In this document: positions 51,032 to 61,200 of the stretch, piece after piece
Position numbering within the stretch: the first letter of the stretch is position 1
Layout: the number at the start of each line of letters is the position of its first letter
Assembly (NCBI GenBank): GCA_963575745.1
Contig: CAUYUJ010002102.1
Coordinates: 304,239-368,238 of the forward strand
DNA length: 64,000 nucleotides
Direction of reading: 5' to 3'
From: Prorocentrum cordatum
Lineage: Eukaryota; Sar; Dinophyceae; Prorocentrales; Prorocentraceae
Translations under genes and position numbers: made by a program
The notes under the pieces: generated by a model
Databases searched by the model: none
What the model was told of the DNA's origin: nothing
The model's input: the letters and a program-made list of their open reading frames with translations, nothing else

Positions 51032-51354
51032 GGCGGGCCTGTCCCTCTACGCTGAGGCTGAGGCTGATGCAGGCCGCCGATCAAGGAGGACATACACACC
51101 CGCTCAGTATCTCGACTGCGAGAGCCAACATTTCGCGAATTACGTTCCCCGCTCGGGAGCGCCAAACATCGCCTCTTGGACCCCTCGTGGAGCGCTCTTG
51201 GGGGAACCTTCAAAAATTAGTCAAAAAGATGGTCAGGGGACGATGTTGCTAAAACCATGTTTGACCATTTCGGGGTACTAAAAAAAAAGGAAAACAAACA
51301 AAAAAGCAAAACAAAAAATGGTCCAAAATCCCCCTGTAGGGGGACATGCCCGAC
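51032..51354. mobile_element. MITE family A, copy 4 (enlarged)
   Basis: Left ggcgggcctgtccctctac, right cctgtagggggacatgcccgac. The right half has tcaaaaattagtcaaaaag and a poly-A tract with gtccaaaatc, as in other copies. About 150-180 bp of unrelated GC sequence (51050-51200) is extra. Confidence 0.75.
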
Positions 51355-51620
51355 CTGAGACATGCGACGCTTCATTGTTTTTGTTCGACGCGTGGACCTC
51401 CGGAGGTATCGACCCCTTCCCCGGGACCCGTCTTTCATCCCAGGTCGTTTTTGGACGGCTCTGGGGCCCCGCGAAGGCTCTCAGAGGGCCAAAAGGGAAG
51501 AACAGAACGTCGCGTTTCCCCAGGCAGCTGTGCTGACTGGGCTGCTGCTGTGGTAGGAATCAGTTCCGCCCGAGGGACCGGCGCATCGACATCCAGAAAA
51601 TTGTCAGGAGTTTTGGCCGT
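51355..51620. other. Unassigned
   Basis: Short spacer before the 64-bp satellite; nothing recognised. Confidence 0.3.
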
Positions 51621-52660
51621 GTCACCCAAGACATCCTCACAATTCTCGTGTCCGAGTTGGCCAGGATTGGGCGTTCCACCTAAGACATCCTGTAATTCTG
51701 AGCTCCTAGATGCCTCGCGAGAGGTTGTCTGGCGCGGTTCGTCGGCGTGGCTCGCTTGAGACATCCTCGCAATGCTGGGCTCCGAGATGCCGCGCAAGAG
51801 GTGGTCGGCGCGTTTCGCCTGATTCGTCCTCGTAACTCTGGGCTTCGAGATGCCGCGCGAGAGGTGGTCCAGCCCGTTTCGCCTGAGACATTCTCGCAAT
51901 GCGGGGCTCCGAGATGCCGCGCGAGAGGTGGTCCAGCGCATTTCGCCTCAGACATCCTCCCAACTCCAAGGTCCGAAATGCCGCGCACAAGGCGGTCCAG
52001 CCTGTTTCGCCTGAGACGTTCTGGCACGGCGGTTTTGGGTTCCGAGATGCCGCGCGAGAGGTGGTCCAGCCCGTTTCGCCTGAGACATCCTTGCAACTTT
52101 GCGCGCCGAGGTGCCGCGCGAGAGGCGCAGTTCACTTGAGACATCCTCCCAGCTCTGAGATCCGAGATGCCGCGCGGCGCAAGGTTGTCCAGTCTGCTTC
52201 GTTTGAGACATCCTGGCAATTCTGCCCTTCGAGATGGAGGACGGAGGAGGGGGGAGGGATCAGAACCACACTAACCATTTGATTACATGTTTGTATTCGG
52301 GTTGTGTTCCGGGAGTGGACTGGGCGCCGCCCGAGGCATGCTCGTAACTCTGAATTCCGCCATGCCGTTCGAGGGGTCGTCTGGCCCGTTCCGCCTAAGA
52401 CACCCTCGGCATGCCCGCAGTCGAAGTGGCAGGTGGTTGGGCCCGGTTCGCTTGAGACACTGTCAGATGTTGGTGCTCCGACATGCCGTGCGCGAGGTTG
52501 TCTGGCGCGTTTCGCTTGAGACATGCTCGGATTTCTGGGCTTCGATCTGCCGCGCGACATGCGGTTCGGTCCGTTTTGCCCGAGACACTCCCGCAACTCT
52601 GGGATCTGAGGAGACGTGTGCAACGTGGTCTGTCCTATTTCTCTTGAGATTCGGCACCGC
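51621..52660. repeat. 64-bp satellite array, about 15 units
   Basis: The unit core is cctgagacatcctcgcaa, then ctgggctccgagatgccgcg and cgagaggtggtccagcccg. Anchors fall at 51758, 51821, 51885, 51949, 52013, 52082, 52138 and 52205, so spacing is 63-64 bp in the regular part. Units diverge by 10-30 percent. An unrelated insert (52235-52320) contains aaccatttgattacatgt, which recurs at 52940. Confidence 0.92.
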
Positions 52661-52793
52661 CTGATCCCGAAGCTTTTCCTCCTCCTGGCCTTGACGTGAG
52701 GCCTCTCCTTCTGTCCCCCCCTCTTTGTTAATTCAAGCTTCGCGCGGCCCGCTTAGCTTCTACCGGAAAAGGTGAATTAAAACAAAAAGTTTC

Positions 52794-52960
52794 GCTTGAG
52801 ACATCCTCGCACTTTGGGGCTCCACGTGCTGCGCGCGAGGCGGTCCGGTCCGTTGTGCTTGAAACCTCCCCGGACTCCTGGGCTCCGAGAGGGAGGAGAA
52901 GGGAGGAGGGGATGGGTTCATACCCAAACGAACCATTTGATTACATGTCTGTTGTCGAAT
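52794..52960. repeat. 64-bp satellite, outlying units
   Basis: Two more units (cgcttgagacatcctcgcac; gtgcttgaaacctcc), followed by the same aaccatttgattacatgt insert as in the main array, separated from it by 130 bp of other sequence. Confidence 0.85.
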
Positions 52961-53160
52961 GGTGCTCTGGGAGGGGTCTGGGCACTCCTGGCCCGGTGGA
53001 GGAGGTGGCGGGCGCTTCGGCGCGAGCACGCTTCCTTGCCAGACTGCGAGGGCGCTTCGTGGGGGAGCACCGTACTTGGTAAGTCGTGGGAGATACATCC
53101 AGCGAGAGCGCGGTGAGCAGCGAGGAGGCAGGAGGGGGAGGAGAGAGGGAGATGGCATCA
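52961..53160. other. Unassigned
   Basis: No repeat partner or exon recognised. Confidence 0.3.
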
Positions 53161-53600
53161 AGAGTGCGAAGGCATCTTTGGCATGTCTGAGGAGGCGGAG
53201 GAATCGGAGAAGAGGATGGAGGATGAGGAGGAGGAGAAGGCGGACGAGGAAGGAATGTGCGGGGAGGATGTGGATGAGGGGGAGGAGGAGGAGGAGGAGG
53301 AATGCGAGGAGAAGGAGGAGGAGACGAAATATGATTGCGAGGAGGACAAGGAGAAGTAGCACTGCGACGAGGAGAAGGAGGAGGAGGGGGAGGAGGAGGA
53401 GGAGGATGAGGAGGAGGAGGAGGAGGAACGTGAGGAGAAGGATAAGGTGTAGTGGAAGGGAAGAGGGCGAGAGCGAGACGGAGAATGACGCGGATGCGGA
53501 TGATGAGCAGGGCGACGACGACGACGACGAAGACGACGGCGATGACGAAAAAAGCTCGACGACGACGCCGAAGGCGCAGGCCGATCTGGAGCAGCAGGGC
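53161..53600. repeat. GAG/GAC-rich low-complexity tract
   Basis: GAGGAG mixed with AAG and GCG, then GACGACGAC at 53515-53540. A weak acidic/Arg-rich coding sense is expected from composition alone. Confidence 0.8.
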
Positions 53601-53661
53601 GCGCGGACATTCTAAGGGGGCACCTTGGCTTGAAAAGCGCTGTTAGGGGAGATTGGTCTCT

Positions 53662-53868
53662 AGCTATAGTTCGGTATCGGTTAACCGATTCCCATCCCCA
53701 TCTCCATCCCCTTCGAGACCCCCACCAAATTACCACCCCACTTAGGGGATACTTCCTTCGAAACCCGAAGAGAACGACCTGTATCCCCATATAGGGGGGG
53801 GGTGAATCGGCCAGTGTGGCCCAGGCCACGCCGCTGGGGATGGGGATCGGTTCAACGATGTCCAATAG
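53662..53868. mobile_element. Inverted-repeat element, CCATCCCC termini
   Basis: The left cggttaaccgattcccatcccc is inverted at the right as ggggatggggatcggttcaacg. Inner words ttaggggatacttcc and gtatccccatatagggg also pair. Confidence 0.7.
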
Positions 53869-54048
53869 TGTGCTACGACGCGAGCACGTCTGGGGAGGTA
53901 GTCGTCGAGGCTGGCCTGCGCGGGCCCCCAGGGCAGTGCAGGCCCAGCTCAGCACTCCTGCGATGCCTCAGCACCCCGGGGTCGGGCTGCTGAGGCCGCC
54001 CTGGGCCAGCCTTCGCCTGGTGGCCCTGCCTACCCTACCCGCCCCCCC

Positions 54049-54205
54049 CTCCTCCTCCTGCTCCTCCTCCTCCTCCCCCTCCCCCTCCTCCTCCTCTCCT
54101 CCTCCTCCTCCTCCTCCTCCTCCTCCTCCTCCTCCTCCTCCTCCTCTTCCTCCTCCTCCCCCCCCTCCTCTTCCTCCTCCTCCTCCTCCCCCTCCTCTCC
54201 CTCCT
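54049..54205. repeat. (TCC)n array before exon-like sequence
   Basis: About 155 bp of CTC with CCC interruptions. Lies immediately before a plus-strand exon-like segment. Confidence 0.95.
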
Positions 54206-54212
54206 TGCCGAG

Positions 54213-54240
54213 GTCATCCTGGGCTACCTCGCGGGGGCCG
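54213..54240 (+). other. Candidate short exon
   Basis: After CCTTGCCGAG the frame reads VILGYLAGA, hydrophobic, then TTTGTG. Too short to be sure; could be an exon of the gene containing 54325-54420 or merely sequence before its acceptor. Confidence 0.25.
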
Positions 54241-54324
54241 TTTGTGCGCAGCCCCAGCCATTGCTGCGTGGGCTCTCGGAAGCCATCACCTCCACAGGAG
54301 CCCTCCTGTCTTGGTCGCCCCCAG

Positions 54325-54420
54325 GACCCCTACAACTTCCCGTTCCACCGCATCGTCTCGGCGGCGCCGTGGTTCGCGTACATCGCCACCGCGCTCGAGT
54401 ACAAGCGTTGGTGCGCCAGG
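54325..54420 (+). CDS. Membrane-protein-like exon DPYNFPFHRIV (partial)
   Basis: After CGCCCCCAG the frame reads 32 codons, DPYNFPFHRIVSAAPWFAYI and then ATALEYKRWCAR, ending AGG|GTTGTG, a conventional GT donor. Codons end in C or G almost throughout, and the segment has an aromatic, partly hydrophobic helix. The family is not certain; it may belong with the membrane exons at 20, 28.7 and 63 kb. Confidence 0.5.
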
Positions 54421-54479
54421 GTTGTGGAGCGGAGTGGGGTCACCTCAGGAGGGCTCCAAGGTGACCTGGCAGCCTTTAA

Positions 54480-54501
54480 TCCGTAGCCTTGTTGGCCCAA
54501 G
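54480..54501 (+). other. Relict dinoflagellate spliced leader
   Basis: The 22 bases match the conserved dinoflagellate spliced leader at 19 positions. They start TCCGTAGCC and end CCCAAG, with changes at positions 10 (A to T), 12 (T to G) and 18 (T to C). It lies 129 nt before the ATG of an intronless gene on the same strand, as expected if a trans-spliced mRNA was copied back into the genome. My own estimate of a chance match this good anywhere in 64 kb on either strand is below one in a thousand. Confidence 0.8.
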
Positions 54502-54630
54502 TTTTGGACAAAGCCCTCAGCGGCATATTGCTCACACGCTGCGGTCTGCACGTTTGCTGGCTCAGTCAAAACAACTTAGACTTCCAGCCAGTCAATTTCA
54601 TCTCTAAGCGTCCGTTGGATTTGAGAGCGC

Positions 54631-55695
54631 ATGGGAGAGATGTGGCACCATTGGTTGAGAGCCCTGTCGACTTCTCTGAAGTTTGGAACCCGCACGGCAG
54701 TAAATTGTGAAGAGGTTCGGGGTCTTGGCGAAAGACATGATTTCCCAGAGGCAGTCCGGGCTGCAAATGGGTGGCACTTTGCGATGCTGAGGGACGTGGC
54801 ACGCGCGCAGAAGTTTAATCAAGCATTGCAAAAAGCCATCCGGCCTGGGGACTGCGTTTTAGATGTTGGCGCTGGCACTGGCTTGCTGAGCATGATGGCA
54901 TCAAAGGCGGGAGGTGAAGTGTATGCGTGTGAAGCAAACCAGAGTTTCGCCAGAGTTGCCGCGTATGTTATGCGAGCCAACGGTGTTGTCTTTCCCTTGC
55001 TGGCAAAAAGTTCGCATAGCTTGCGCGTGCCAGAAGACTTGCCAAGACGTGCCGATGTTATGGTGAGTGAGACCTTGTCGTCAAGCCTGTTCGGAGAAGG
55101 TATATTGGCAACGTTTCGCGATGCACATCTGCGCCTGCTCGCACCAGGTGCGCGGGTAATACCGTCCCGCGTCATTCTGTCCTTTGCAGTGGTAGAGTGG
55201 GATCAGTTCCACTTGGGCACATGCGCGGGAGAAATTGAAGGCTTCGACGTCTCGGCCTTCAACGCCTTCCGAGTCGAGCATCGTTTACTGGAGGCCCCGT
55301 CCCTAGATTCATCCGTAAAGCAGTTGACCTATCCTGAGGTCGCAGTGGCAGTTGACCTGGCTGACCCAGAGGACCCTCTGCTCTCGCAGCGCGACTTTGT
55401 GCGAGAGTTCAAAATTCCTGTCTCAAGCGCGGGAACTTGCCACTTTGTCCTCGTCTGGTGGGACGCTTGGCTGGATGATGAGGGGGTGATTCAGATCACT
55501 ACGAATCCGTTTGAGGAACTGCCGCCTTTCCGCCAACGCCACTGGTGCATACGGTGCCAGCCCTTGCCAATTGATCGGGCTGTGCATGTGCAGCACGGTG
55601 ATGTGCTCTCGGTGCGCCTGACATTGCGGCAGGACCGCCCTGACCCGCAGCCGCACTTTATTGTGAGCAGATGCCATGACCTCCGCGCGCGATGA
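54631..55695 (+). CDS. PRMT7-like: PRMT7-like protein arginine methyltransferase, intronless retrogene
   Basis: 354 aa, uninterrupted. The ATG at 54631 is the first after the leader relic, and an in-frame TGA lies three codons upstream. WHFAMLRDVARAQKFNQAL (48-66) precedes motif I VLDVGAGTGLLSM (76-88) and the adenosyl-ribose acid E101 in ACEAN. The double-E loop is SETLSSSLFGEG (E147, E156), as in PRMT7 where GEG replaces the usual YES. HFVLVWWDAWLDDEGVI (271-287) and RQRHWCIRCQPLP (301-313) correspond to the PRMT7 WWD-DEG and HWMQC-LP segments of the barrel and THW loop. Predicted reaction: methyl transfer from S-adenosylmethionine to protein arginine; PRMT7-type enzymes make monomethylarginine. 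It has one catalytic module instead of the two of animal PRMT7. The intact frame suggests a functional or recent copy. Confidence 0.9.
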   Translation: MGEMWHHWLRALSTSLKFGTRTAVNCEEVRGLGERHDFPEAVRAANGWHFAMLRDVARAQKFNQALQKAIRPGDCVLDVGAGTGLLSMMASKAGGEVYACEANQSFARVAAYVMRANGVVFPLLAKSSHSLRVPEDLPRRADVMVSETLSSSLFGEGILATFRDAHLRLLAPGARVIPSRVILSFAVVEWDQFHLGTCAGEIEGFDVSAFNAFRVEHRLLEAPSLDSSVKQLTYPEVAVAVDLADPEDPLLSQRDFVREFKIPVSSAGTCHFVLVWWDAWLDDEGVIQITTNPFEELPPFRQRHWCIRCQPLPIDRAVHVQHGDVLSVRLTLRQDRPDPQPHFIVSRCHDLRAR

Positions 55696-56139
55696 ACGTC
55701 TGGCACTATTCGGGCAATCCTACAGTAAATTTCAAGCTGCCCTCACGCTGACGGATTGGCATTGGCGCCCGCTGGGAGGCTGAAGTAGTTGGCCCAGCAC
55801 CAGTTCCAGCCAGCAGAAAGGGGGGAGAAAGGGGCCCCCTCTTGTCGCCAACGCTGGACGCGGCCCGAAAGACATATCGATTTCGACCGGAGGAGGGGTC
55901 TGGGGATCGATGTAATTTGCCATCGCTCTCTCTCTCTCTCTCGCTTCCCCCCGAGAGATTTTCTCTGCGCCTATCCAGCTCAGACCCCCTGGCCGCCTCC
56001 AACCTCCAGCAGCTTTCATGCTGTCGTCACGCTTATACTATTGGTACCTATTGTGCCAGTTTGCCACTTCTGTTTCAGACTTATATAGCAATTGAGGGGA
56101 AGCAGGCTGAACGTGTTAGAACGGCCGCGACGTGAATGA
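55696..56139. other. PRMT 3' flank and unassigned sequence
   Basis: Includes the likely 3' untranslated region; no poly(A) stretch remains. A short (TC)n tract occurs at 55927. No further gene. Confidence 0.4.
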
Positions 56140-56300
56140 ACACAAGCATGGCCCAAGAGTCCAAAAGCGGCCGAGGGAGCACCCAAGCTGGCCCACGAGG
56201 GCCCCAAGACGGACCGAGAGGGCATCCAGAGGGGCCCTAGCGGCCTCAAGGAGACAGCTCCACGACGGCCCCACAGAGCGCCGACACAGTCCAACCCAGT
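56140..56300. repeat. GGGGCCTCTTGG-type array, reverse orientation
   Basis: Words caagagtcc, gaggccccaagac and gaggcatccaga recur; the complement of the 8.3-kb type. Confidence 0.55.
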
Positions 56301-56817
56301 CATGCGAATGGCAGCTCGATGTTTCCAGAGTGTCCCATGGGGGCATGCCTGGACCAAGGGGGTCCCCAATTCGCCCTCTGGCTGTGGCGCCCCCTGTTCC
56401 GGACGGTCGGCTCTCCCGTCGGAGCGCTCTTCGGGCTCGGGTCGGCCGCGAAGACAGGCCATTCAGGAGGGAAAGAAACACACAGACACCATTAATCGTC
56501 GACTCCCCCGAAAATATGGGCAAGTATGGGAATTGGGGGGAAGACAGAAACCCAGAAAATATCAGAACATATGGTGAATAGTTTTATTTGTGTGTATTTA
56601 TTTGTGTGTCCCGGGGCCCCTTCAGCCATGGATGGCCAGGAGGCCTCCAAGACTGCCCAGCAGGCGTCGAAGGATCGCCCCACGGACTCACCAAAGAGAT
56701 CCCCCGGGGGGGGGCCGCGCGGGGCGCTCCAAGAAGGGGCACGGAAGAGGCCCGCGGAGAGGCACCGAGAGGGGCGCCACGGACAAGCGAGCAGCACCGA
56801 AACTGCGGGGGCTTGCA
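56301..56817. other. Unassigned
   Basis: An AT-richer patch lies at 56500-56610. No gene. Confidence 0.35.
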
Positions 56818-56827
56818 TATGTCGTCC

Positions 56828-56901
<74 letters not shown>

Positions 56902-56995
56902 CTCCTCGTCGTCCTCGTCGTCGTCGTCGCCGTCGCCGTCGTCGGCGTCGGCGTCGGCGTCGTCGTCGTCGGCGTCGCCCTCGTCGTCGTCGTAC
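56818..56995. repeat. (GTC)n array
   Basis: GTC triplets, pure to about 56900, then mixed with GGC and CTC. Poly-Arg, poly-Ser and poly-Asp frames are artefacts. Confidence 0.96.
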
Positions 56996-57004
56996 GCCCT
57001 TTGC

Positions 57005-57500
57005 TCCCCAGCCGCGTGTGGCCTCAGGAGTGCCCAGGAGAGCCCGAGAGCAGCGCCCAGGAGAGGCCCGCGCTCCCCACAAGGTGGCCCAAGGCGCAGC
57101 CTGGAGGGCCACCACACGGCCCAAGGGAGGCCTCCGACTGATCCCAGGGCGACGCACGAGCGCCCCAAGACGCCTCCGAGATGGCCGACGACTGCTGCGA
57201 GACCACCTAGATACCATCCAGAGGTCGAGAGCCAGAATATGCCCCCCAAGGTGGCCCCAGAGGGCCCCTGCTGAAGATCGGGTGGGCGGGTGGGCACAAG
57301 ACAAAATACGTTGTACGATGTGGTTGAGTTCTGGAAAAGGTATCGCGCGGGGCTCGGCTTGAGGTGATCTCAGGAGTTTTTCCAGGCCCCCGGGAGGCCA
57401 CGAGACAGCCCCAAGAGGCCCCCAGGATGGCCCAGTAGCGCCCGACAGGCCCCGAGAGGGCCCCAGGAGAGCCCCCAAGAGGGCCCCAAGGGAGTCTGGC
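57005..57500. repeat. Reverse GGGGCCTCTTGG-type array
   Basis: Two blocks (57010-57270 and 57380-57495) with gaggcccccaggatgg, gagggccccaaga and related units; a unique patch separates them. Confidence 0.6.
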
Positions 57501-57541
57501 CATCATAGCACCGCGGTTTGCTCCCAGACTTGGTACACATT

Positions 57542-57695
57542 GTTCACTTCTAATTCTTTGAGTCCTTTGATTTTTGGGGGCCAAGATCCTTTCATCTCTA
57601 ATTGCTCTATCCTGGGCCTCTTCTTGGCCACCGGGGCGGGGGCAGGAACGCTTAGACACGAGCACGATTAGAAATGAGCACGATTAGAAGTGAAC
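57542..57695. mobile_element. Dispersed element I, copy 2
   Basis: Inverted termini gttcacttctaat and attagaagtgaac. Inside, ccaagatcctttcatctctaa and a duplicated gagcacgattagaa match the copy at 29741-29899. Confidence 0.78.
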
Positions 57696-57744
57696 GACGT
57701 GTGGCCTCAACGCCAGACCCTCCCCCCCCTCCATGGGGGCCCCC

Positions 57745-57905
57745 CCTGGAGGAGGAGGAGGAGGAGGAGGAGGAGGAGGAGGAGGAGGAGGAGGAGGAGG
57801 AAGGAGGAGGAGGACGGAGGAGGAGGAGGAGAAGCACGGAGGCGGAGGAGGAGGGAGGCGGAGGAGGAGGAGGAGGAGGAGGAGGAGGAGGAGGAGGAGG
57901 GCCTC
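57745..57905. repeat. (GGA)n array
   Basis: About 160 bp with CGG interruptions. Confidence 0.95.
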
Positions 57906-58039
57906 TCCCCTCCCCTCCCTGGGGCCTCCCCCCTCCCTGGGGGCCTCCCCCCTGCCCCCGCGGCGGCCCCTCCCGGCACGGCACCCCTCCAGGACGGCCC
58001 CCCCGAGCGGCCCCAGGGGGCCCCCCGAGCGCACGGCGA
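57906..58039. other. Spacer between arrays
   Basis: GGGGCCTCCC-rich; nothing recognised. Confidence 0.3.
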
Positions 58040-58062
58040 GAGCCTGCCGTCGTCGTCGCCGT

Positions 58063-58094
<32 letters not shown>

Positions 58095-58109
58095 TCGTCG
58101 TCGTCGTCG

Positions 58110-58190
<81 letters not shown>

Positions 58191-58205
58191 TCCTCGTCGT
58201 CCTCC
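58040..58205. repeat. (GTC)n passing into (CGTCCT)n
   Basis: Triplets to about 58115, then about 12 hexamer units cctcgt to 58190. A GTC array converting to a hexamer. Confidence 0.95.
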
Positions 58206-59604
58206 TTCCTGCACTCTTCGTCCTTCTTCCCCCGTCCTCCCTGCCTCCCCCGATGGCCCCAGGCACCCGCTGAGGCTCTGGGGCATTTGGAGGATCCTCT
58301 CAGCACGCTTCATAGCAAGGCTTCTCCGGACTTCTCCCGGGATTGCCCCAGAGGGTCTTTCCTTAAGGGCTCGGGGAGGACACGTCTTCAGGCGCGGATC
58401 AGAAGCTCTTCGGGGCCGCCCGGGCCCGTCCCAGATCTCTCCCGCGTCCGCACGGGATTTCGAGAACTTCTCCAGGATGGTTGAAGAGACCCAGGAGGCC
58501 CCAAGAGGCCTCCAAGAGCCCGCGACAGCCCAAGAGGGCCTTAATGTGCCGCTGAGATGGCCCACTTGGGCCAGCTGGCAAGAGAGAGCAGGGAGGAGGA
58601 CAGTCTCGTGAGTCTTTGCCTTGGCTGCAGCATCCATTTGAAGCTCCTATCGTGCCGCATACTTCGGCGTGCAGACTATTGGTGCGTCGAAGTGGGTTCA
58701 CTTGAGTCACTGAGCACTACGATGATCCTCCATTCGCCTCCTGCCTCTCAGCCCCATCCTTTCCCGCTCCTCTCTGCTCCTTCCTCCCCCCCGGGTGATT
58801 TCAGCTCAATGCCAGAGATGGTGGGGGCACGCTGGAGGCTGCAGCTGACACCCCGATGGTTTTCATCAAGCGAGTATTCTTGTGAACCCAGCCACGGCGA
58901 ATAATCTTGTGAGCATGAGGTCAACAGCAGCAAGCCCGAGCGCTCCGCCACAAATTCATGTGCAAGTGGGCGCTCAGCTGGCAACTCGGCGCACGTTCGC
59001 ACCTCCCTGCACCTCAACCTGCTCTGTCCTGCCCCAGCCTGCGCTCAGGCCCGCGTGTGCCGCCAATGTTCTCTCTGATCGTTTTTGGAGCTATCTGGCG
59101 CAAGAGCCTTCCCCTGCTGCGTAAGCAGGAGACAGGCTACATGTAGCGCCGCCTACCGCCACCGATCATCGCTCCCCCATCGATCCCGGTCTTGGACGCC
59201 CCGGGACATAATTCGGTGCTGCCGCTGGTGCTGAGGCTGCTGAGGGTTGCTGCTGCTATCCAGCACCCTGGCCAATCACTTGGTGGCCAGTGTCTGCCGA
59301 TGGCTGACAGGCATTCTTCGCCGATGTGTAGTCAAGACGCTGGAACCAGGGCGACTTTGGCCCCAGGGGGGGATCTGGCCCGCGGGCGGTTCCGCGGGTC
59401 CAGGCGGGAGCACCTGCCCGTGGTCCCGGCGCTCGTCCTGGCCGGACCCCCCCCCCCTTTTCGTGTCTCCCTCCTCGCTCCCCACGGTGGGGCACGACGA
59501 CTGTGTCGCCAGTCCTCGCTGCCGCCGTCGATGCGCTCTGCCGTCCTCTTTTGATCGGGCCCGCGGCTCTGGGAGACGCCCTGTCGAACGGTTCCGCCCC
59601 CCCT
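58206..59604. other. Unassigned
   Basis: A reverse GGGGCCTCTTGG-type patch lies at 58485-58550. The frames at 58557-58904 and 58882-59146 have no family character. Nothing else supportable. Confidence 0.35.
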
Positions 59605-59690
59605 CCCCCACCTCCTCCTCCTCCTCCTCCTCCTCCTCCTCCTCCTCCTCCTCCTCCTCCTCCTCCTCTTTCTCCTCCTCCTCCGCCCGG
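59605..59690. repeat. (CTC)n array
   Basis: About 85 bp of CTC. Confidence 0.95.
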
Positions 59691-60014
59691 GGGCCGCCTG
59701 CCGCGGGCCGGCCCTGGCGCCGCTCCGGGCCCGCCTGGCGATGGGGCCCGCGGGCCGTCGCTCCTCGGGCGGGAGGCAGGGGAGGAGAGGAGCACCGCGC
59801 CGACGCGCGGCGCAGCCCTGCTCGCTCCGCGGCGCCCCGGGTCCAGGCTGCGGTCGAGCTGCGGTCCAGGAGCTCGTGCCGCAAGGCAGCCGTGGACGGG
59901 CTTGTCGCCGCACGGTCCCGGCCGCAGTGCGGGCGTGGCCTGTCAGGGTCGGGTCGGGGGCGGGGGGCTCCACCCCGGTCCCTGGCCTGGGCGCCGGGAA
60001 GGGAGCTTCACGCC
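59691..60014 (+). other. Candidate coding segment, unrecognised
   Basis: A frame through 59690-59960 reads RVQAAVELRSRSSCRKAAVD in its better part, with C/G-ending codons, directly after a pyrimidine array. No family or donor recognised. Confidence 0.2.
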
Positions 60015-60192
60015 CAGGCCTTCCAAGCGGGGTCCGGGAGGATGGGGTCGGATGATCTCGCCGCCCTGGGGATGCGGCGTGATGTGGAGCCCGACTGGCT
60101 CCGTCCCGACGTCCCCGATGCATTGGCGATGCATCGGGGATGCGGCGTGATCCTCCGACCCCATCTGCTCGGACCCCAGCTAGGAGGCCTTC
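60015..60192. mobile_element. Foldback element B, copy 2
   Basis: The left aggccttccaagcggggtccg and the right cggaccccagctaggaggcct are inverted. Inner ggatgcggcgtgat words and cgatgcattggcgatgcat repeat the design of the 7.3-kb copy. Confidence 0.75.
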
Positions 60193-61148
60193 AGTCGGTC
60201 GGAAGGCGGCCCAGGGCCGCTCGGGTGGGGCCGCAGCTCCCTCAGCCCACGGCGTTCTCCCTGCCGCCTCGACGCGGACTATCACGGCTGAGCACCCTCT
60301 TGGGGGCCCCTTGCCTTAACCCAGACGCCGACCGGAAAGCGAGGGAGAGCACGACGACCATGGCCAGGATGTCGCGGGACCTCTTCGACGCCGATCTTGG
60401 TCATGGTCCATGCCGGCCGCTGCGGATTCCAGAGGATTGTCCACGGATTGGCGATGACCAAGTCGGACGATGACCAAGGTTTCCGTGCTCAGTCTTGGGC
60501 ATGGCCTTCGCTCCCAGTCCCCGCAGATGAAGACAGCCTGCAGCGAATGGTCTATGCGAAAGGTGGGGCCAACAGTCCCTCTGGGGGCCCCCAGCGGTGA
60601 GGATCCCGCCAGGGCACGGGGCTCACCGCACGGCGGCAGAAGCGAGGGGCCGACGCCGTCACGCCGGGGGTCCCTTTGCAGCCGGCGGGCTGGCGGTGAC
60701 ACGGCTCGCCCGTGCAGCGCACCACCCGGCGTGAGCTGAGGGCAGCGTGTCAGGCAGGGGTCCAGTGGATTTCGAGTAGACCCCTGTCTCTGGGGCTTTG
60801 CCTCCCCTCGGCCTCGCCCCGAGGCCCCGCCGCTTTCTCCTCCCCTCCCCCCGCCTAACATTCAAGCCTCGCGCGGCCCGCTCAGCTTCGACCGGAAGCG
60901 GTGCGCTCTCGGCCCGCGGATCAAAAGTTAGACAGGGGTCCTCCCCCTCCTCTTTGTGCGTCTGCCTCGAGCTTGGAGTCCCCGAATCTTGCGACACTTC
61001 TGTGCCTCCCAGGTGCGGAGAGCCTGGGCCCGCCTCGCGAGGCCATGGCTCTGGCCAGCTGCTCTTAGATTTGAGCCGTGGTAGCACCGAGCTCAGGTCC
61101 AATCCAAACATCCTCGAAGGAAAACAACAAACTGATACGGAATCTTTG
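60193..61148. other. Unassigned
   Basis: A local repeat, ttggtcatgg...ttgggcatggcc, lies at 60390-60510. No gene or array. Confidence 0.35.
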
Positions 61149-61200
61149 AGGAGCTCCGCGCGGATTTCTTGGATCTGCGCTGGACCCCCGCTCCGAAAGT
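61149..61200. mobile_element. Foldback element C, half copy
   Basis: gagctccgcgcggatttctt and then ggatctgcgctggaccccc match the left arm of the family; the right arm is absent. Confidence 0.65.

Noticed and set aside
57652-58637. Several overlapping frames of 200-317 codons on both strands
   Set aside because: All generated by GGA, GTC and CGTCCT arrays; none shows family features.
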